Shown piece by piece: positions 22,649-32,859 of a stretch of 64,000 nucleotides of DNA; position 1 is the first letter of the stretch, and every line of letters starts with the position of its first letter. The stretch is from Brachypterus glaber (taxonomy: Eukaryota > Arthropoda > Insecta > Coleoptera > Kateretidae): the NCBI GenBank assembly GCA_958510825.1, contig OY294047.1, positions 40,687,229-40,751,228 on the forward strand. The letters run 5' to 3'. The notes under the pieces are model-generated. The model made no database searches. It saw only the letters and a list, made by a program, of their open reading frames with translations, and was not told the origin of the DNA. Made by a program: the position numbers and the translations under genes.

Positions 22649-22904
22649 TTATGACGAGTTGTGGTTATTCACCCGTGACGAGGTTTTTCCTATCAAAGAC
22701 TTCCATATTGCAGGTAAGTGGTAACCAGTGTCCCGATTGATATTGTTAGGATGCTTGATGATTTCTATCGATTCCCGTATCTTCCTTGGCATTTTTCTGT
22801 TTTCTGTTAATATTTGTTTTGTTTCAGACAAGTTGATTTTATGACCTGTTTCATGTACATGTTCGGCTACTGCCGATAAGGAAATTTGTTTCTTTCTTAT
22901 ATTG
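22649..22904 (-). pseudogene. GIY-YIG ORF C-terminus, left arm
   Basis: Mirror copy of the fragment at 22910-23195, ending at 22649. It reads through 'AEHVHETGHKINLSETKQI' and 'IRESIEIIKHPNNINRDTGY' to the stop. It keeps the 'HxxxTGH' and 'R-E-S-I-E-I-I-K' motifs of Penelope endonuclease C-termini but lacks the GIY-YIG catalytic motif. Confidence 0.75.
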
Positions 22905-22909
22905 AGAAA

Positions 22910-23195
22910 AATTTCTACAAGACTTCAAGAGCATGAGCGCAATATAAGAAAGAAACAAATTTCCTTATCGACAGTAGCCGAACATGTACATGAAACAGGT
23001 CATAAAATCAACTTGTCTGAAACAAAACAAATATTAACAGAAAACAGAAAAATGCCAAGGAAGATACGGGAATCGATAGAAATCATCAAGCATCCTAACA
23101 ATATCAATCGGGACACTGGTTACCACTTACCTGCAATATGGAAGTCTTTGATAGGAAAAACCTCGTCACGGGTGAATAACCACAACTCGTCATAA
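22910..23195 (+). pseudogene. GIY-YIG ORF C-terminus, right arm
   Basis: An open frame of about 95 codons starts inside the spacer with 'TRLQEHERNIRKKQIS' (the conserved R-x-x-E-H region after GIY-YIG). It continues with 'AEHVHETGHKI', 'RESIEIIKHPNNINRDTGYH' and 'PAIWKSLIG'. The motif order is that of the arthropod Penelope-like C-terminal domain. The N-terminal polymerase and the GIY-YIG signature itself are missing, so this cannot be an active enzyme. It is followed by 40 bp of 3' UTR and HHR-4. Confidence 0.85.
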
Positions 23196-23235
23196 ATAGT
23201 GACACAAGTTGATTCGAAACTTAGTTTCAGATTAA

Positions 23236-23276
23236 TCCCTGAAGATGTCTCTAGTAGTAAGAGACGAAACGTCGGA
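23236..23276 (+). ncRNA. Hammerhead ribozyme motif, right arm (HHR-4)
   Basis: TCC at 23236-23238 pairs with GGA at 23274-23276 (stem I). The core CTGAAGA starts at 23239. Stem II is GTCTCT/AGAGAC with a seven-base loop. GAAAC is followed by the palindromic ACGT and C17 at 23273. Identical to HHR-3. Penelope-family minimal hammerheads have weak activity alone and are proposed to work as dimers. Confidence 0.8.
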
Positions 23277-23327
23277 AAGTGAAAATCCATTAACACGGTC
23301 TAAACCCGAAAGTAAAAGTTCTTTATA

Positions 23328-23639
23328 TCTTAATGGCCGTGAAAGCTTAAAATCTAAAATGTAATACTTAATTACGTTACGCTCATGAACGTATGAACAG
23401 CTAGCTAACTCCCAAGATCTAATTATAAATGACATACTTTTTTTGTAAAAAACATATTGACTTTACTTGGGTTAGGTAAAACATCGTTGAGCGTTCTAAG
23501 AAGTTCTGAGAAGAGTTTTGATTATATTAACATCACTTCTAATTAAGATATGTTGTAACTGCAGTAGGTCGTTAAAATTAAAATGACAGAAAAGTTAATA
23601 ATATTTTATCTTTACACAAAGAAAATAATAAGACATTAA
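23328..23639. other. AT-rich spacer without gene
   Basis: No domain or RNA structure seen. 'gaacgtatgaacagctagctaactcc' type sequence near 23385-23410 recurs near 39232-39260. Confidence 0.45.
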
Positions 23640-24474
23640 CAGTACCAGGCATATTTCCAGTTGTAGTCCAGTCTTCAGGTCAATAAAAGAGGCTTTACCT
23701 GGAAATAATTCAGGGAGTTTTGATTTTCGGTTTATTGGGTAGGGTTAATGGCCACAAATAAAAAAAAACAATTTTGCGACGTTGAACTCGATTTGGAACT
23801 GTTATTTTTTTAACGTGTTTTTCACCAAAAAAAAAAAACGGATTTTTAAAATATCTCTTAAACGTTACACTATACGTTTTTAATTTTTTTTTTTTTCGAA
23901 AAACCAAAATTGTTCTTTATCGTCGGTTAGGCATGCCCCTTAGAACATTTTGGGCGAAAATTCAAAAAAAAACTATCTCTCACTTTTTTTAATTTACGTG
24001 AATTTTTTTTCTTTTAATAATTCACACATTTGTGTTCCATTATCTCGAGTAAACCGATTTTCGATTGAATCACCATTGTATTAAGCATAAAAAGAACCTT
24101 AATAACCAAGTCATAAAGAAAAATCTAAAACCCTACAGTGTAACGTTTAAGGCGGTGCCGTGAATTAGCTATGAGCTGTACAAAAAAATACATGACACAA
24201 ATAATGTTGCAGATTTGGTCTGTTTATTTTCATATCAAACGTTTTTTATCCTAGGATGCAGCGATGTTGAGATATTTTAAAAAGTCCGTTTTTTGTGAAA
24301 AATACGTTAAAAAAATGACAGTTCCAAATAGAGTTCAATGTCGCAAAATTGTTTATTTACGGCCTTAAACCCTACCCAATAAACCAAAAATCTAAACTCC
24401 CTGAATTATTTCCAGGTAAAGCCTCTTTTATTAACTTGAAGACTGGACTATAACTGGAAATACGCCGGGTACTG
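23640..24474. mobile_element. hAT-like foldback element, 835 bp, TSD GACATTAA
   Basis: Exact 8-bp duplications GACATTAA lie at 23632-23639 and 24475-24482. The ends are CAGTACCAGGCATATTTCC and the inverted ...GGAAATACGCCGGGTACTG. The inverted repeat extends for well over 100 bp on each side, sharing 'agtccagtcttca', 'aataaaagaggcttta', 'ggaaataattcagggagttt' and 'ggtttattgggtagggtt'. A second, shorter copy with its own 8-bp duplication is at 48470-49211. No transposase is encoded; the minus-strand frame at 23710-23907 is incidental. Confidence 0.9.
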
Positions 24475-24482
24475 GACATTAA

Positions 24483-25238
24483 GTATGTTTATTAAACAAT
24501 GATGGACTACCGTATATGTGATAAATGAACAGGAATAATTAACAACTAACGTAATTTCGTTCGTAATTAAGTTAATTAAGTACCCATATACTTAATACTT
24601 AAAACTTCCATAAAAGGATGGGGCCTTTAGTAGTTTTATATCATTTTAATTAAGTATGAAGTGTTTTTATGATAATGTAATATTATTGGAATTATTTAAA
24701 TATAAAATTTCCTTCAAAACTATAGTATAATAAACAACAAGTACGCGAACTTAGTTTTTAGCGCACGGGGGCTAAAGTTTTAAAACTAAAAGAAATTAGT
24801 TTTATGTTTTCATTACTAAAGAAATAAAAATTACATTTATTTTGAACTGATTAATGTTTCTAATTGTAAAAAAGAAACCTTTATTATAAGTGATTTGTGT
24901 TAGATAAATCACCCTGTATGTAATATGTTTAAAATATAATTTATCCAATACATACAGATAATAAAACAATTACCAACTTTATTTTAAGTAGATAAACTTA
25001 ATAATAACCCCCGCGTGGCTTTTACTGTATTGAGTGGATAATTATTTATTTTACCCACTCAAATGTCAGTTGTCAAATTATTTTCTTGTAAATGTCATTA
25101 AAATTTTTAATAAAAATATGAATTCCTGAGCTATTTATTGAATAAAACCTTGTATGGCACTCATGGGTAAACCGATATTGCCCTCTCGAAAATTAACCTG
25201 CTTGACTTCTTCTTCTTATTATTATTTTTTCTTCTTAT
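24483..25238. other. AT-rich DNA without recognisable gene
   Basis: Contains a CACCCTGTATGTAA motif at about 24910. Nothing else is supported. Confidence 0.45.
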
Positions 25239-25761
25239 TTAACCTCTTAGTGCCGACTGGGTCAGATTAGGAACATACACTTTTTATTGTGTTTATAAGT
25301 GTAGATATTAATTTTAATGGCTGAGATCCCAAATTTTCTTCTGTTCCATCTTAAAACCATACAATTGATTCAGCTTTAGGTTATATGTTGCCATCTCTGG
25401 TTTTTTATACATAAGTTATTTGGTGTGTGACAAAAATTATGAAAAAAATCTGGTCGATCGGGTAGACCTGAGTTAACACGAAATCATGTTAAATTGTGCA
25501 ATTTAATTTAATGTAATTTTTACTAACTTTTTCGTAAAAATTACACAATTTTTCACATTTTAACACGTTTCCGTGTCAACTCAGTTCTACACATTCGCCT
25601 ATATATATATATTTTTTAGACTGCTCTACCTATAAGGTTAGTTTTAATGTTTTTATTCATTCAAAACTGTTGTAAAGGTAAGTTAAAGCACCACAATTTT
25701 AGATATATACTCTTTTTTATTTTTTTAATGTGGTAACATAATTCAGGCAATAAGAGGTTAA
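25239..25761. mobile_element. piggyBac-like MITE flanked by TTAA
   Basis: TTAACCTCTTAGTGCCGA at the left and, inverted, TTAACCTCTTATTGCCTGA at the right give terminal repeats that include TTAA duplications at 25239-25242 and 25758-25761. An internal hairpin lies at about 25462-25592 ('gacctgagttaacacg' against 'cgtgtcaactcagttct'). Related sequence, 'tagacctgaaacgtgttaaa', occurs at 41848. Non-coding. Confidence 0.75.
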
Positions 25762-25794
25762 TCAAAATATATTTTTTCCATTTAAAAAAAAGTG

Positions 25795-25905
25795 TATTAG
25801 AATCATTTAGGGGACACTATAAGGTTTATAAATATTCAACATTCGACGCTTCATGATTTTTTCCGTTTTTTTTTTTGGGATTTTTTACCTGTGTGTTAAA
25901 ATTAA
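25795..25905 (-). repeat. Repeat shared with 61115-61215
   Basis: 'gacactataaggtttataaa', 'attcaacattcgacgcttca' and a following T run match 61115-61215 in reverse orientation with few differences. The other copy lies next to a TTAACACGTTCGCGCTAACG end. It may therefore be a piece of another TTAA-type element. Confidence 0.65.
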
Positions 25906-27469
25906 GAATAAAACTGAAAACAAAATAAATATTGCCAAGTTATTAACATGAATCCAAATTTGTATTTCACATGAAGTTACTTAGCAATAGGTGAACCGAA
26001 CGTGTTTTTCGAAACGGAGACGTTTTTTGTTTTACTTTTGGTACACGCAAATAAATCTTTAAAAAATGAAGGAATTTTTATTGGAGTAGGTATGGTCGTC
26101 TAAAAATATATTTTCCTTGAAATGAAAATTTTATATTTTATATATATTTTTCTATTTTGCGACTCTTATAAGCTCATAATCACACGCATTTTGAGTGTTC
26201 TTATAGGCCCATAAGAGGTATGTACTTTTTGTTCTTTTGGACTGGGAACAGACCTGGCCTTATCGTTTGACGTTTTCCGTGCAAATGTCAATGTCGCTTT
26301 AAAGTTGAATTTTCTACAAAATTTTGTGTTTAGGTTATTTTTACCATGTTAAAATTGTGGCTTGGTTAATTGCAGTAAAAAAGAGAAGAAATGACTATAA
26401 AATATATCAAAATATCATTTGTTCTTAGAATTTTAAACATGGTGTAAACTGTAATGCCAATCCAAAACAAAAATCCCTAAATCAGTCATCAATTTAAATG
26501 TAAGTTTTTTTAAATTTTAGAGCAAAATAGAAAAAATTGTATAAAGCACTCGTTTCATAACACTTTTTAGCGCACGAATACAAGTTTAGAAAACGAGCCG
26601 CTTGCGACTTTAATATACTATTAATATATCTTTTAAGAGGGCTTTTGTGTCGAAAAAAACCTATAGTGATTTAAAAGTAGTTATATCTTACTAGATAAAT
26701 CTAGTAAGTTTAGAAATAATGAGAAAAAAAAAACACGCAAGCTAACTATTTTTTCAATTTAACTAGGTGTTAATCTCGAGTAAATTCAGTTAATGTATTT
26801 AAATTTTAGCTAAAATGCAACACGAAATGCAGTGAGCATGATCCTGCAAATGGAATTGCTTGATAAAACTAATTATGTTTTTTTTATTTTGTTTCATGTT
26901 ATTTCCTGCAGTGAGAAAGTAAAAACTATTACTGTAGAAAATAACACAGGCCCACAACAAAACACTTTAATCGGTGGGCTTAGCGAAAGGTAACCAAACT
27001 CAGCTAAAACCATTCAACTGTCAAAATCAACGGTCAAAGGATAATACTGTTTTGAGATAAATGACAAAACACTAATAGAAAAATCTAAAAATTATACAAC
27101 CAAACGTTGTTGTAACAACTTTGAGGTATATAATACCAATTTACGATTATTCTAAAACATTATAACGTTATATTAAATACACTTTTAAAATTGTAGATTC
27201 ATATTATTTAATAATACAACAACGTTGTTGTCACTATAGTAGTTCTTTGAGGAGGAATGATTAATAAAGATGGCGACAATCAGCTGATTCTAATAAATGT
27301 TTTACCAAAATGTTGAAAGTAGGCATTTTGGGCTAAAAATTTTATGTGAATAAGTGTACCCAACGATAAGCATGTACATGTACATGTAATTACATGTGAT
27401 ATGTACTTTCTATGTGCACAAAAATATTTTAAATACATTAAACCAAATTTGCAAATTCAGTAGAGAGCC
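25906..27469. other. AT-rich DNA; truncated CACAGGCCCAC element end
   Basis: At about 26946-26980 CACAGGCCCACAA and 'ggtgggctt' form a tiny or truncated copy of the element at 35862-36128. At 27107-27245 'aacgttgttgtaac' and 'acaacaacgttgttgt' form inverted repeats. No gene is supported. Confidence 0.45.
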
Positions 27470-27690
27470 GACCAGGCTCTGCTAGCCAGTCGCGGACGGG
27501 TCAGAGGAATTGCCTGTGTTTTGAAGCGAGGATCGTGACGTAGAAAGTGGCGGCATTCTAACCCTGTAGATTTGCAAGCCACGCCTCACCGTTTTCCACC
27601 AGAAAAAAAAACCAGATCGCCTAAGAGTTTTTTGTTGTAAATCAAACATCTGCACTAGTTTGTAAATTCCGAACACGTTTACTTTTTTGT
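27470..27690 (-). other. Unidentified GC-richer segment, possible SINE or RNA-derived repeat
   Basis: This 220-bp patch is clearly richer in G+C than its surroundings. On the minus strand it contains GGGTTAGAATGCC, which resembles a Pol III B-box with one mismatch, preceded by 'ggcgtggcttgcaaatc'. 'cctggtcggctctct' follows further on. I could not fold it into a tRNA. The 64-codon minus-strand frame has no domain. SINE, gene remnant or unknown repeat all remain possible. Confidence 0.3.
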
Positions 27691-28436
27691 TGTTAAACCA
27701 CAGGTTAGGTTGTAATATCCCTTGAAAAGTATAGGAAGTGCTTGTAACAATAGGTCGAATTCAAAGTAACATTAAAATTACAGCAACAATTATAGTAGTT
27801 TGACTATAATATTTATTAAAATTTACAGTCACTATAATTAAAAATTAAGGTATTTTTACAATCGCTATTTAAAAATAAAATTAGGCTTTAAATTTACTAT
27901 AACAATTGCTGGCAATAAATCGCCTACAATAATTGCTTTAACTCTTTTTACAGTGTAACCTAATTACGTTATTGATTAAGTTAGTGTTCTATCAGTGAAA
28001 TATATTTATGATTAAAAACAATCAGATTTCTGGTTGCAGCAACCAGAAAAATATTGGTCCGTATTCACCTATTGATTTGATTGCCCCAACCAAATCGTTT
28101 TTTCATTAATATCTTAATAATTTTTTGTAAAACTCTGTATAACAATGACATTAATTAAGCTTGGCTTGCTTCCATAGTCCTCTATCCATATCCCAACTAT
28201 AAAACCAGTTTTATACGAGGACCGTTTCCTCTTTTAGTGGACTTCCGAATGTAATGCCCACTATACCGTAATCCTTAGAAAGACCAATAAAAACCGGTCA
28301 AGTGTAAGCTCAGCACAATTCTCGTCCAGTTTACAAAAGGAAAAAAATAACCAAACCCAGCGTGGCAGATATTTTTATGTACATCTGAAATTGTATGGAT
28401 TTTATAGATGTGGAGAGTCAGTACCGGATCCGCTAT
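27691..28436. other. AT-rich DNA without recognisable gene
   Basis: No supported feature. Modestly higher complexity at 28180-28436 where the next element has inserted. Confidence 0.4.
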
Positions 28437-28734
28437 CAGGGCCGTAGTCAAGAAGATTTTGTGGGGGGAGGAGAAGGTCAAAATTAACAACTTTTTTTAG
28501 CCTAAAAATACTCGACAAAAAAGTCAATAACTAAAAAAAGGTCCTCACATTTTAATGAAATATTTAACTTTTGTCTGAATATCTGCAATATGCAACTTTT
28601 TTGTTTGTAAAATATACATGTATTTTGAATTCATAAAACATACAACTTTTGTTTTGGATCAATGAAATATATAACTTTTCAAGATGGGTGGGGGGGGGGG
28701 GGTGCCCCCCTATCTCCCTATAGCAACGGCCCTG
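28437..28734. mobile_element. hAT-like MITE, 298 bp, TSD TCCGCTAT
   Basis: TCCGCTAT occurs at 28429-28436 and again at 28735-28742, an exact 8-bp duplication. The ends are CAGGGCCGTAG and the inverted ...CAACGGCCCTG. The interior has G-rich and C-rich tracts near both ends and several 'catttaactttt / catacaactttt' imperfect direct repeats. A truncated relative begins at 46584. Confidence 0.9.
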
Positions 28735-28792
28735 TCCGCTATAAAGCGATTTTAAATGTCAGTCTAAATTTTTAGTACACTGTAAATGTTAA

Positions 28793-28957
28793 TTTAACAG
28801 AGAATTTATCCTCCTGTTAAACACGTTACAAAAAGAGGCGCGCCTAACGAAGGGTTAAGGATATATCAGTGGATGTTAGCATTATCAAGAAGTTAATAGT
28901 TAAACTGCAAGTTTTGGTTGGTTTATTCTTTAACAGAGAATTTATCCTCCTGTTAAA
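28793..28957. repeat. Two identical 29-bp hairpin repeats, 107 bp apart
   Basis: TTTAACAGAGAATTTATCCT plus CCTGTTAAA occurs identically at 28793-28821 and 28929-28957. Each copy is itself a hairpin (TTTAACAG / CTGTTAAA). The exact duplication could be a foldback element's two ends or a segmental duplication. Confidence 0.8.
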
Positions 28958-29660
28958 ATTTACCAGTGTATAGATAATTCAGCCATAAAAACATAAAAAT
29001 GAGCATTCAATAATTATAATTATAGCTATTGAATCCAATTATATAATAAATTCAGGTACCAAACATTTGGTCGATTTAAACAAAATGGTATCCCAATAAA
29101 AAACAAAAATTGATAATTGCAGTACCTGAACTTCTTATCCATTTGTAATATGGCCGACCAATCAACCATATTTCTACTTATACAGAATGTTCCAGATCAT
29201 TGAATAGTAGGCCTGAAGTGAAAAAAGCTTTTCTTCCAAAATCTTTTACGGGTTTCACGTTTTAGAAAAAACGCTACACTGCAGAAAAGGACATTTTCAG
29301 AAATTATTTTTACATGATTTCTACATCTTAAAATGAAGATATCTTAAAATGAAGATATCTTAAAATGGTGTAACAAAAACTGTATCAAAAACTTTTTTCC
29401 TGTGACATCTTTTGTCTGCGCAAAAACTAGAAACTTTATTTTTCATAAACTTATATTACTATAGGTAAAGAAAAAATTTGCATGAAAAGGGACCATTAAC
29501 AACTGGTTATTTTTTTATATTAAATATAAATAAATTTTATTTGTAAAAATGTAAATATGTAATTATACATCATTCTGCACCTAAATGTGATTCAATGCAA
29601 ATACAAGTAAAATTTACTAAATTTACATGTATTTACATGCAGAATCGTAGGTAATATGTT
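28958..29660. other. AT-rich DNA without recognisable gene
   Basis: A short direct repeat, 'tcttaaaatgaagata', occurs about 2.5 times at 29327-29365. No gene is supported. Confidence 0.45.
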
Positions 29661-29836
29661 TCCATGCAGAGACAAGTAAAAGTTACGAGATTTACATCTA
29701 AATTACATGTAATATTTATATAAAATTGTAAAATTACGATTTTATATGAATATTACATCTAAATTACATGTAATATTGTTATAAAATTGTAAAATTACAT
29801 GTAAAATCTCGGAAATTTTACTTTTATCTGCATGGC
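29661..29836. repeat. Imperfect long hairpin, 176 bp
   Basis: CCATGCAGA and 'tctgcatgg' close an inverted repeat. Its arms share 'aagtaaaagtta', 'cgagatttacat' and 'taaattacatgtaatatt'. It is related in sequence and plan to the adjacent hairpin at 29864-30083, so this is probably a tandem pair of foldback MITEs. Confidence 0.7.
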
Positions 29837-29863
29837 CACACAATACCTACACTAAAAATAAAA

Positions 29864-30083
29864 ATGTATAAATTTACATGCTAAATCAGAGGTAATATTT
29901 TGCCAAGCAGGTGCACTTAAAATTTACGAGATTTAACTTGTAATTTTACAATGTTTTAGGAATATTACATGTACATGTACGTAATATTCCTAAAAAACTG
30001 TAAAATTACAAGTTAAATCTCGTAAATTTTACGTGCACCTGCTTGGCAACATATTACCTCTGATTTAGCATATACATTTACAC
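29864..30083. repeat. Near-perfect long hairpin, about 108-bp arms
   Basis: The arms run from 'gctaaatcagaggtaatatt' through 'gccaagcaggtgcac' and 'tttacgagatttaacttgta' to a centre of ACATGTACATGTACGT, then return in inverted order with only a few mismatches. There is no unpaired loop to speak of. Transcription from either side would give a long double-stranded RNA. Confidence 0.85.
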
Positions 30084-30339
30084 ATTTTTTTAAGGTGTAT
30101 GATTCTATTTTTTTTTACAGTGTACAAGTTATTATAAGTTTTTTTTATTTTAATACAACTTTTTCCAGTTTTTCCAGTTTAGTATAATTTAGAACCCAGT
30201 ATAAAATATAACTTTGTTGCTATGTTAACATAGCATATAGTACATATTATGCCTATAAAATGTTTTTTATATTATGCTTATTATCTGATGATATCTCAAA
30301 GACGTTATACTATACTAAACTACTAAATTAGATAAAAGT

Positions 30340-31010
30340 TGGCCTTAAAAATTTAAATGAAAAGTCAAACCACCCCGGATTTTTTGATTTTAGGTTATTT
30401 TTGGAACATTTTCAAACAGTTTTTGATAAAAATTAAAATTGCTCACGAATCCGTTTTTAAATAAAGTCATTCTGCCCTCTAGCATAGGTACTACCCATGA
30501 TACTCAATATAATCACAATCATTCACACGCCTACTTTGTTAGTTTCCAAAATTACGGTCGTCTTATTTTAGACATTAATAAAGTAGGCGTGTGAATGGTC
30601 GTGATTATATTAAGTATCATGGGTAGTACCTAGGCTATAGGGTGTGTCATAGAAAAAACTCCGTATTGTGATGTCAGGAAAAACTTGAAGAAGAAGAAGA
30701 AGAACGACTTTATTTAATTAAATATTCGTTTGGACTTTTAATTTTTGTCAAAAGCTGTTTGGAAATGTCCCAAAAACTACCTAAAATTAAAAAATCCGGG
30801 GTGTATTGACTTTATTTAAATTTTTTAAGGCTAGCCGTGAATGCATTGCATGAATGACTTTATTTAAAAACGGCTTCCTGAGCGATTTCAATATTTGTCA
30901 AAAAGTGTTTAGAAATGTCCCAAAAACGACCTAAAAACCAAAAATCCGGGGTGGTTTGACTTTTCATTCAATTTTTTTCAGGCTAGCCGTGAATGCATTG
31001 CATTGTTACA
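30340..31010. repeat. Compound foldback element with duplicated arm
   Basis: Inner inverted arms at about 30481-30536 and 30587-30645 share 'actacccatgatactcaata' and 'cacacgcctactttgtta'. The outer left arm at 30345-30480 is matched inverted by two right-side copies, at about 30685-30850 and 30856-31005. All three contain 'atccggggtg' and 'gtttggaaatgtcccaaaaa' or variants. The right arm has thus been duplicated in tandem (about 165 bp). Confidence 0.75.
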
Positions 31011-31369
31011 ATAAATAAAATTGAATACAATTTGGCAATGCCAAAAAATCCTGGTTTTTCCTTTGAGAAGACATTTTATCAAAAAAAAAAAAACATATTA
31101 TCATCTGTCGCGAAATATTGGTTTATTCTAGCTTAGATTAAGTCATATAAAATTGCAAATAAATATCTCCATTTTATGGCTTATTTACAATACAGAATCA
31201 TAAAAGTGACAACGATAAGAGTTGATTTTATTCCCTGCAAGATATAAAATGTATTCATATGTCTTGAAAAATAGATGGAGAAATATTTTTCGAGTTTATT
31301 ATAAAAACTCTGCTGTAACAATCTTTTGATAAAATAAGAATCATACATATTTTACTAATATTAAACAAT
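31011..31369. other. AT-rich DNA without recognisable gene
   Basis: Nothing supported beyond an A run at about 31080-31093. Confidence 0.45.
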
Positions 31370-31610
31370 CCCGAGCGAGAACTTTTGGTAACATACCTGT
31401 ATGCCAAATTTCAAGTCTCTAACTTAAACCATTCTTAAGTTATCGAGCCCACAAGATTTTCCGGACAGACCGATCGACCGACAATTTTTTGTTGTTGCTT
31501 GAAATTGATTTATATCGAAATAAAAGGTCAAAAAACACAAAAATCCGCAAAAAAAAATTCAAAATTTTTGCACGAATACAAGGCTTTCCGAAATTTTAAA
31601 AATTTTAAAA
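31370..31610 (-). repeat. GTCNGTC-motif interspersed repeat, copy 3
   Basis: On the minus strand: GTCGGTCGATCGGTC, then TCCGGAAAATC, 'gataacttaagaatgg', 'agagacttgaaatttggcat', 'aggtatgttaccaaaagtt' and 'ctcgctcgggattg'. This is almost the same wording as 45690-45830, plus a shared upstream 'ttcggaaagccttgtattcg'. Non-coding. Confidence 0.85.
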
Positions 31611-32221
31611 ATGGGAAAGCAATTATACTAATATTCGGTACTAATGCATCTCCTTGTTAAAATATTATTTTATAAAATAGTCCATTAAAATATTCTTCAT
31701 CTCACTTAAACTATTAGATAATTTTCTTCTGGGATATCAAAAACATTTTGCCGCATTTTGCTTTAAGGAAATGGTTCTCTTGCATTTTAAAGCAAAATGC
31801 TTTTGATATACCAAAACAAGAGGATATTGCTCTTTATACTTTTCATAATAATTATTATTATGATATCTTATCATTTTTGTGGCATGTTAGACAATATAGA
31901 ACATTAGAGAGAAAACTGTTTATTATATACATAATGTATAATCCACCATGTTTGGTTTTTTTAAAGATTTCACGAACTACGAACACAGTTTTAATTTTTA
32001 AGAAATGCCAAAATAACTTTTGTGAAACGTCAATAGTTAAACTAAAACTGTTTAAATCTGCATCTCTGATTATCAGAGTCTGATAGGAAAACACCTTAAA
32101 AACTAAAACTTGAATGGTAAATGCCTCAAAAATTAAAACTTAAATAAAACGGAATAAATTCAGTCTAGAACTAGAGGTATGCCTCTGTGACAGTACTATA
32201 CCTTAATCTGTGTAGATAAGG
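31611..32221. other. AT-rich DNA; long but unsupported frame
   Basis: The plus strand is open from 31748 to 32083 (111 codons), with overlapping minus-strand frames. The translation is rich in Phe, Ile, Tyr and Lys and shows no domain, so I do not call a gene. Confidence 0.4.
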
Positions 32222-32486
32222 CTACCTCAACGAACTAATAACTCTTCTTTCTAGAATACGCATACCGTTAAAAATAAACTATCGCCAACATCTCGGTTTG
32301 TTTGTAAACAAATAGTAGGTATATTCAGGCCTGAACAATAACAATTACCAGTAACTGGTATTGTTGTCTCTGTTAGAACAAAGATGTGCGAGTAAGACAG
32401 ACGAATGTTTATGTTGCAGACGTTTTTGTCAGTTTTTACGAATGAAATGCCTATTTTAGAGAGAAGAGTTATTAGTTCGTTGGACT
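32222..32486. mobile_element. MITE with CCAACGAACTAATAACTC ends
   Basis: Terminal inverted repeats CTCAACGAACTAATAACTC and, inverted, TCCAACGAACTAATAACTC extend about 30 bp through 'ttctttctaga'. CTA flanks both sides and may be a 3-bp duplication. An internal palindrome 'acaattaccagtaactggta' lies near 32341. About 265 bp, non-coding. Confidence 0.7.
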
Positions 32487-32736
32487 AGCTCCATAGATTA
32501 GCATGGTAGATTTATCTCATAGGCTGTAAAACATGGTTACCTTGACATACTTACTATCGAAATATAATGCGTTTATAATTATGGAATAAATTAACAATTA
32601 TTAAAAGAAAAAGAAAAATTAAAACTAAGAAGGAAGTGTGAATAATGAGTTTCTTTGCAAATCATTATTTATTGTTTATAGAAAATTAGCATTTATAGTG
32701 TTTAGTTTCCTTGAATATAATTTATATTAATTATGT
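32487..32736. other. AT-rich DNA without recognisable gene
   Basis: Short interval between two mobile elements. Confidence 0.4.
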
Positions 32737-32787
32737 TATAGGCAAGTAATATTGGGAATAGGACATCAATAAAAAACTTAGATTAAG

Positions 32788-32819
32788 CAGTAACTAGTTT
32801 CGTCATTTAATTTGACTTT
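32788..32819 (-). ncRNA. Decayed hammerhead remnant (inverted arm)
   Basis: The minus strand keeps stem II (GTCA/TGAC), GAAAC, the palindromic ACTAGT and the downstream ACTG. The CTGANGA-equivalent segment reads ATTATAA and the 5' strand of stem I is lost. It should not fold as a ribozyme. Full-length counterpart at 33567-33607. Confidence 0.5.
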
Positions 32820-32859
32820 ATAATATTAGAACTACCCAAGAATTTTATAGCAAACTTAA

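Larger units (their letters stand above)
22517..23327. mobile_element. Penelope-like inverted dimer (388-bp arms)
   Basis: Two arms of identical length, 22517-22904 and 22940-23327, are inverted copies of each other at about 97% identity around a 35-bp spacer. Each arm carries, from the centre outwards, the C-terminal part of a GIY-YIG ORF, a short 3' UTR, a hammerhead motif and a terminal tail ending 'cggtctaaa...gttctttata'. The reverse transcriptase is absent. Inverted and tandem partial copies are a known habit of Penelope-like elements; equal arm length here suggests one duplication event. Confidence 0.9.

Noticed and set aside
23660..23690. Hammerhead core in 'gtccagtcttcaggtcaa' of the hAT-like copies
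   Set aside because: TCTTCAG occurs, but no GAAA or palindromic stem III lies on the complementary strand.
25990..26030. Another hammerhead around CGAAACGGAGACG
   Set aside because: GAAAC is present but there is no CTGANGA-like core upstream at the right distance and no stem I.
28793..28957. CRISPR-like direct repeats
   Set aside because: Only two repeats with one spacer, in eukaryotic transposon-rich DNA with no cas genes.
31748..32083. 111-codon plus-strand ORF as a gene
   Set aside because: AT-driven composition, no domain, and an equally open overlapping minus-strand frame.
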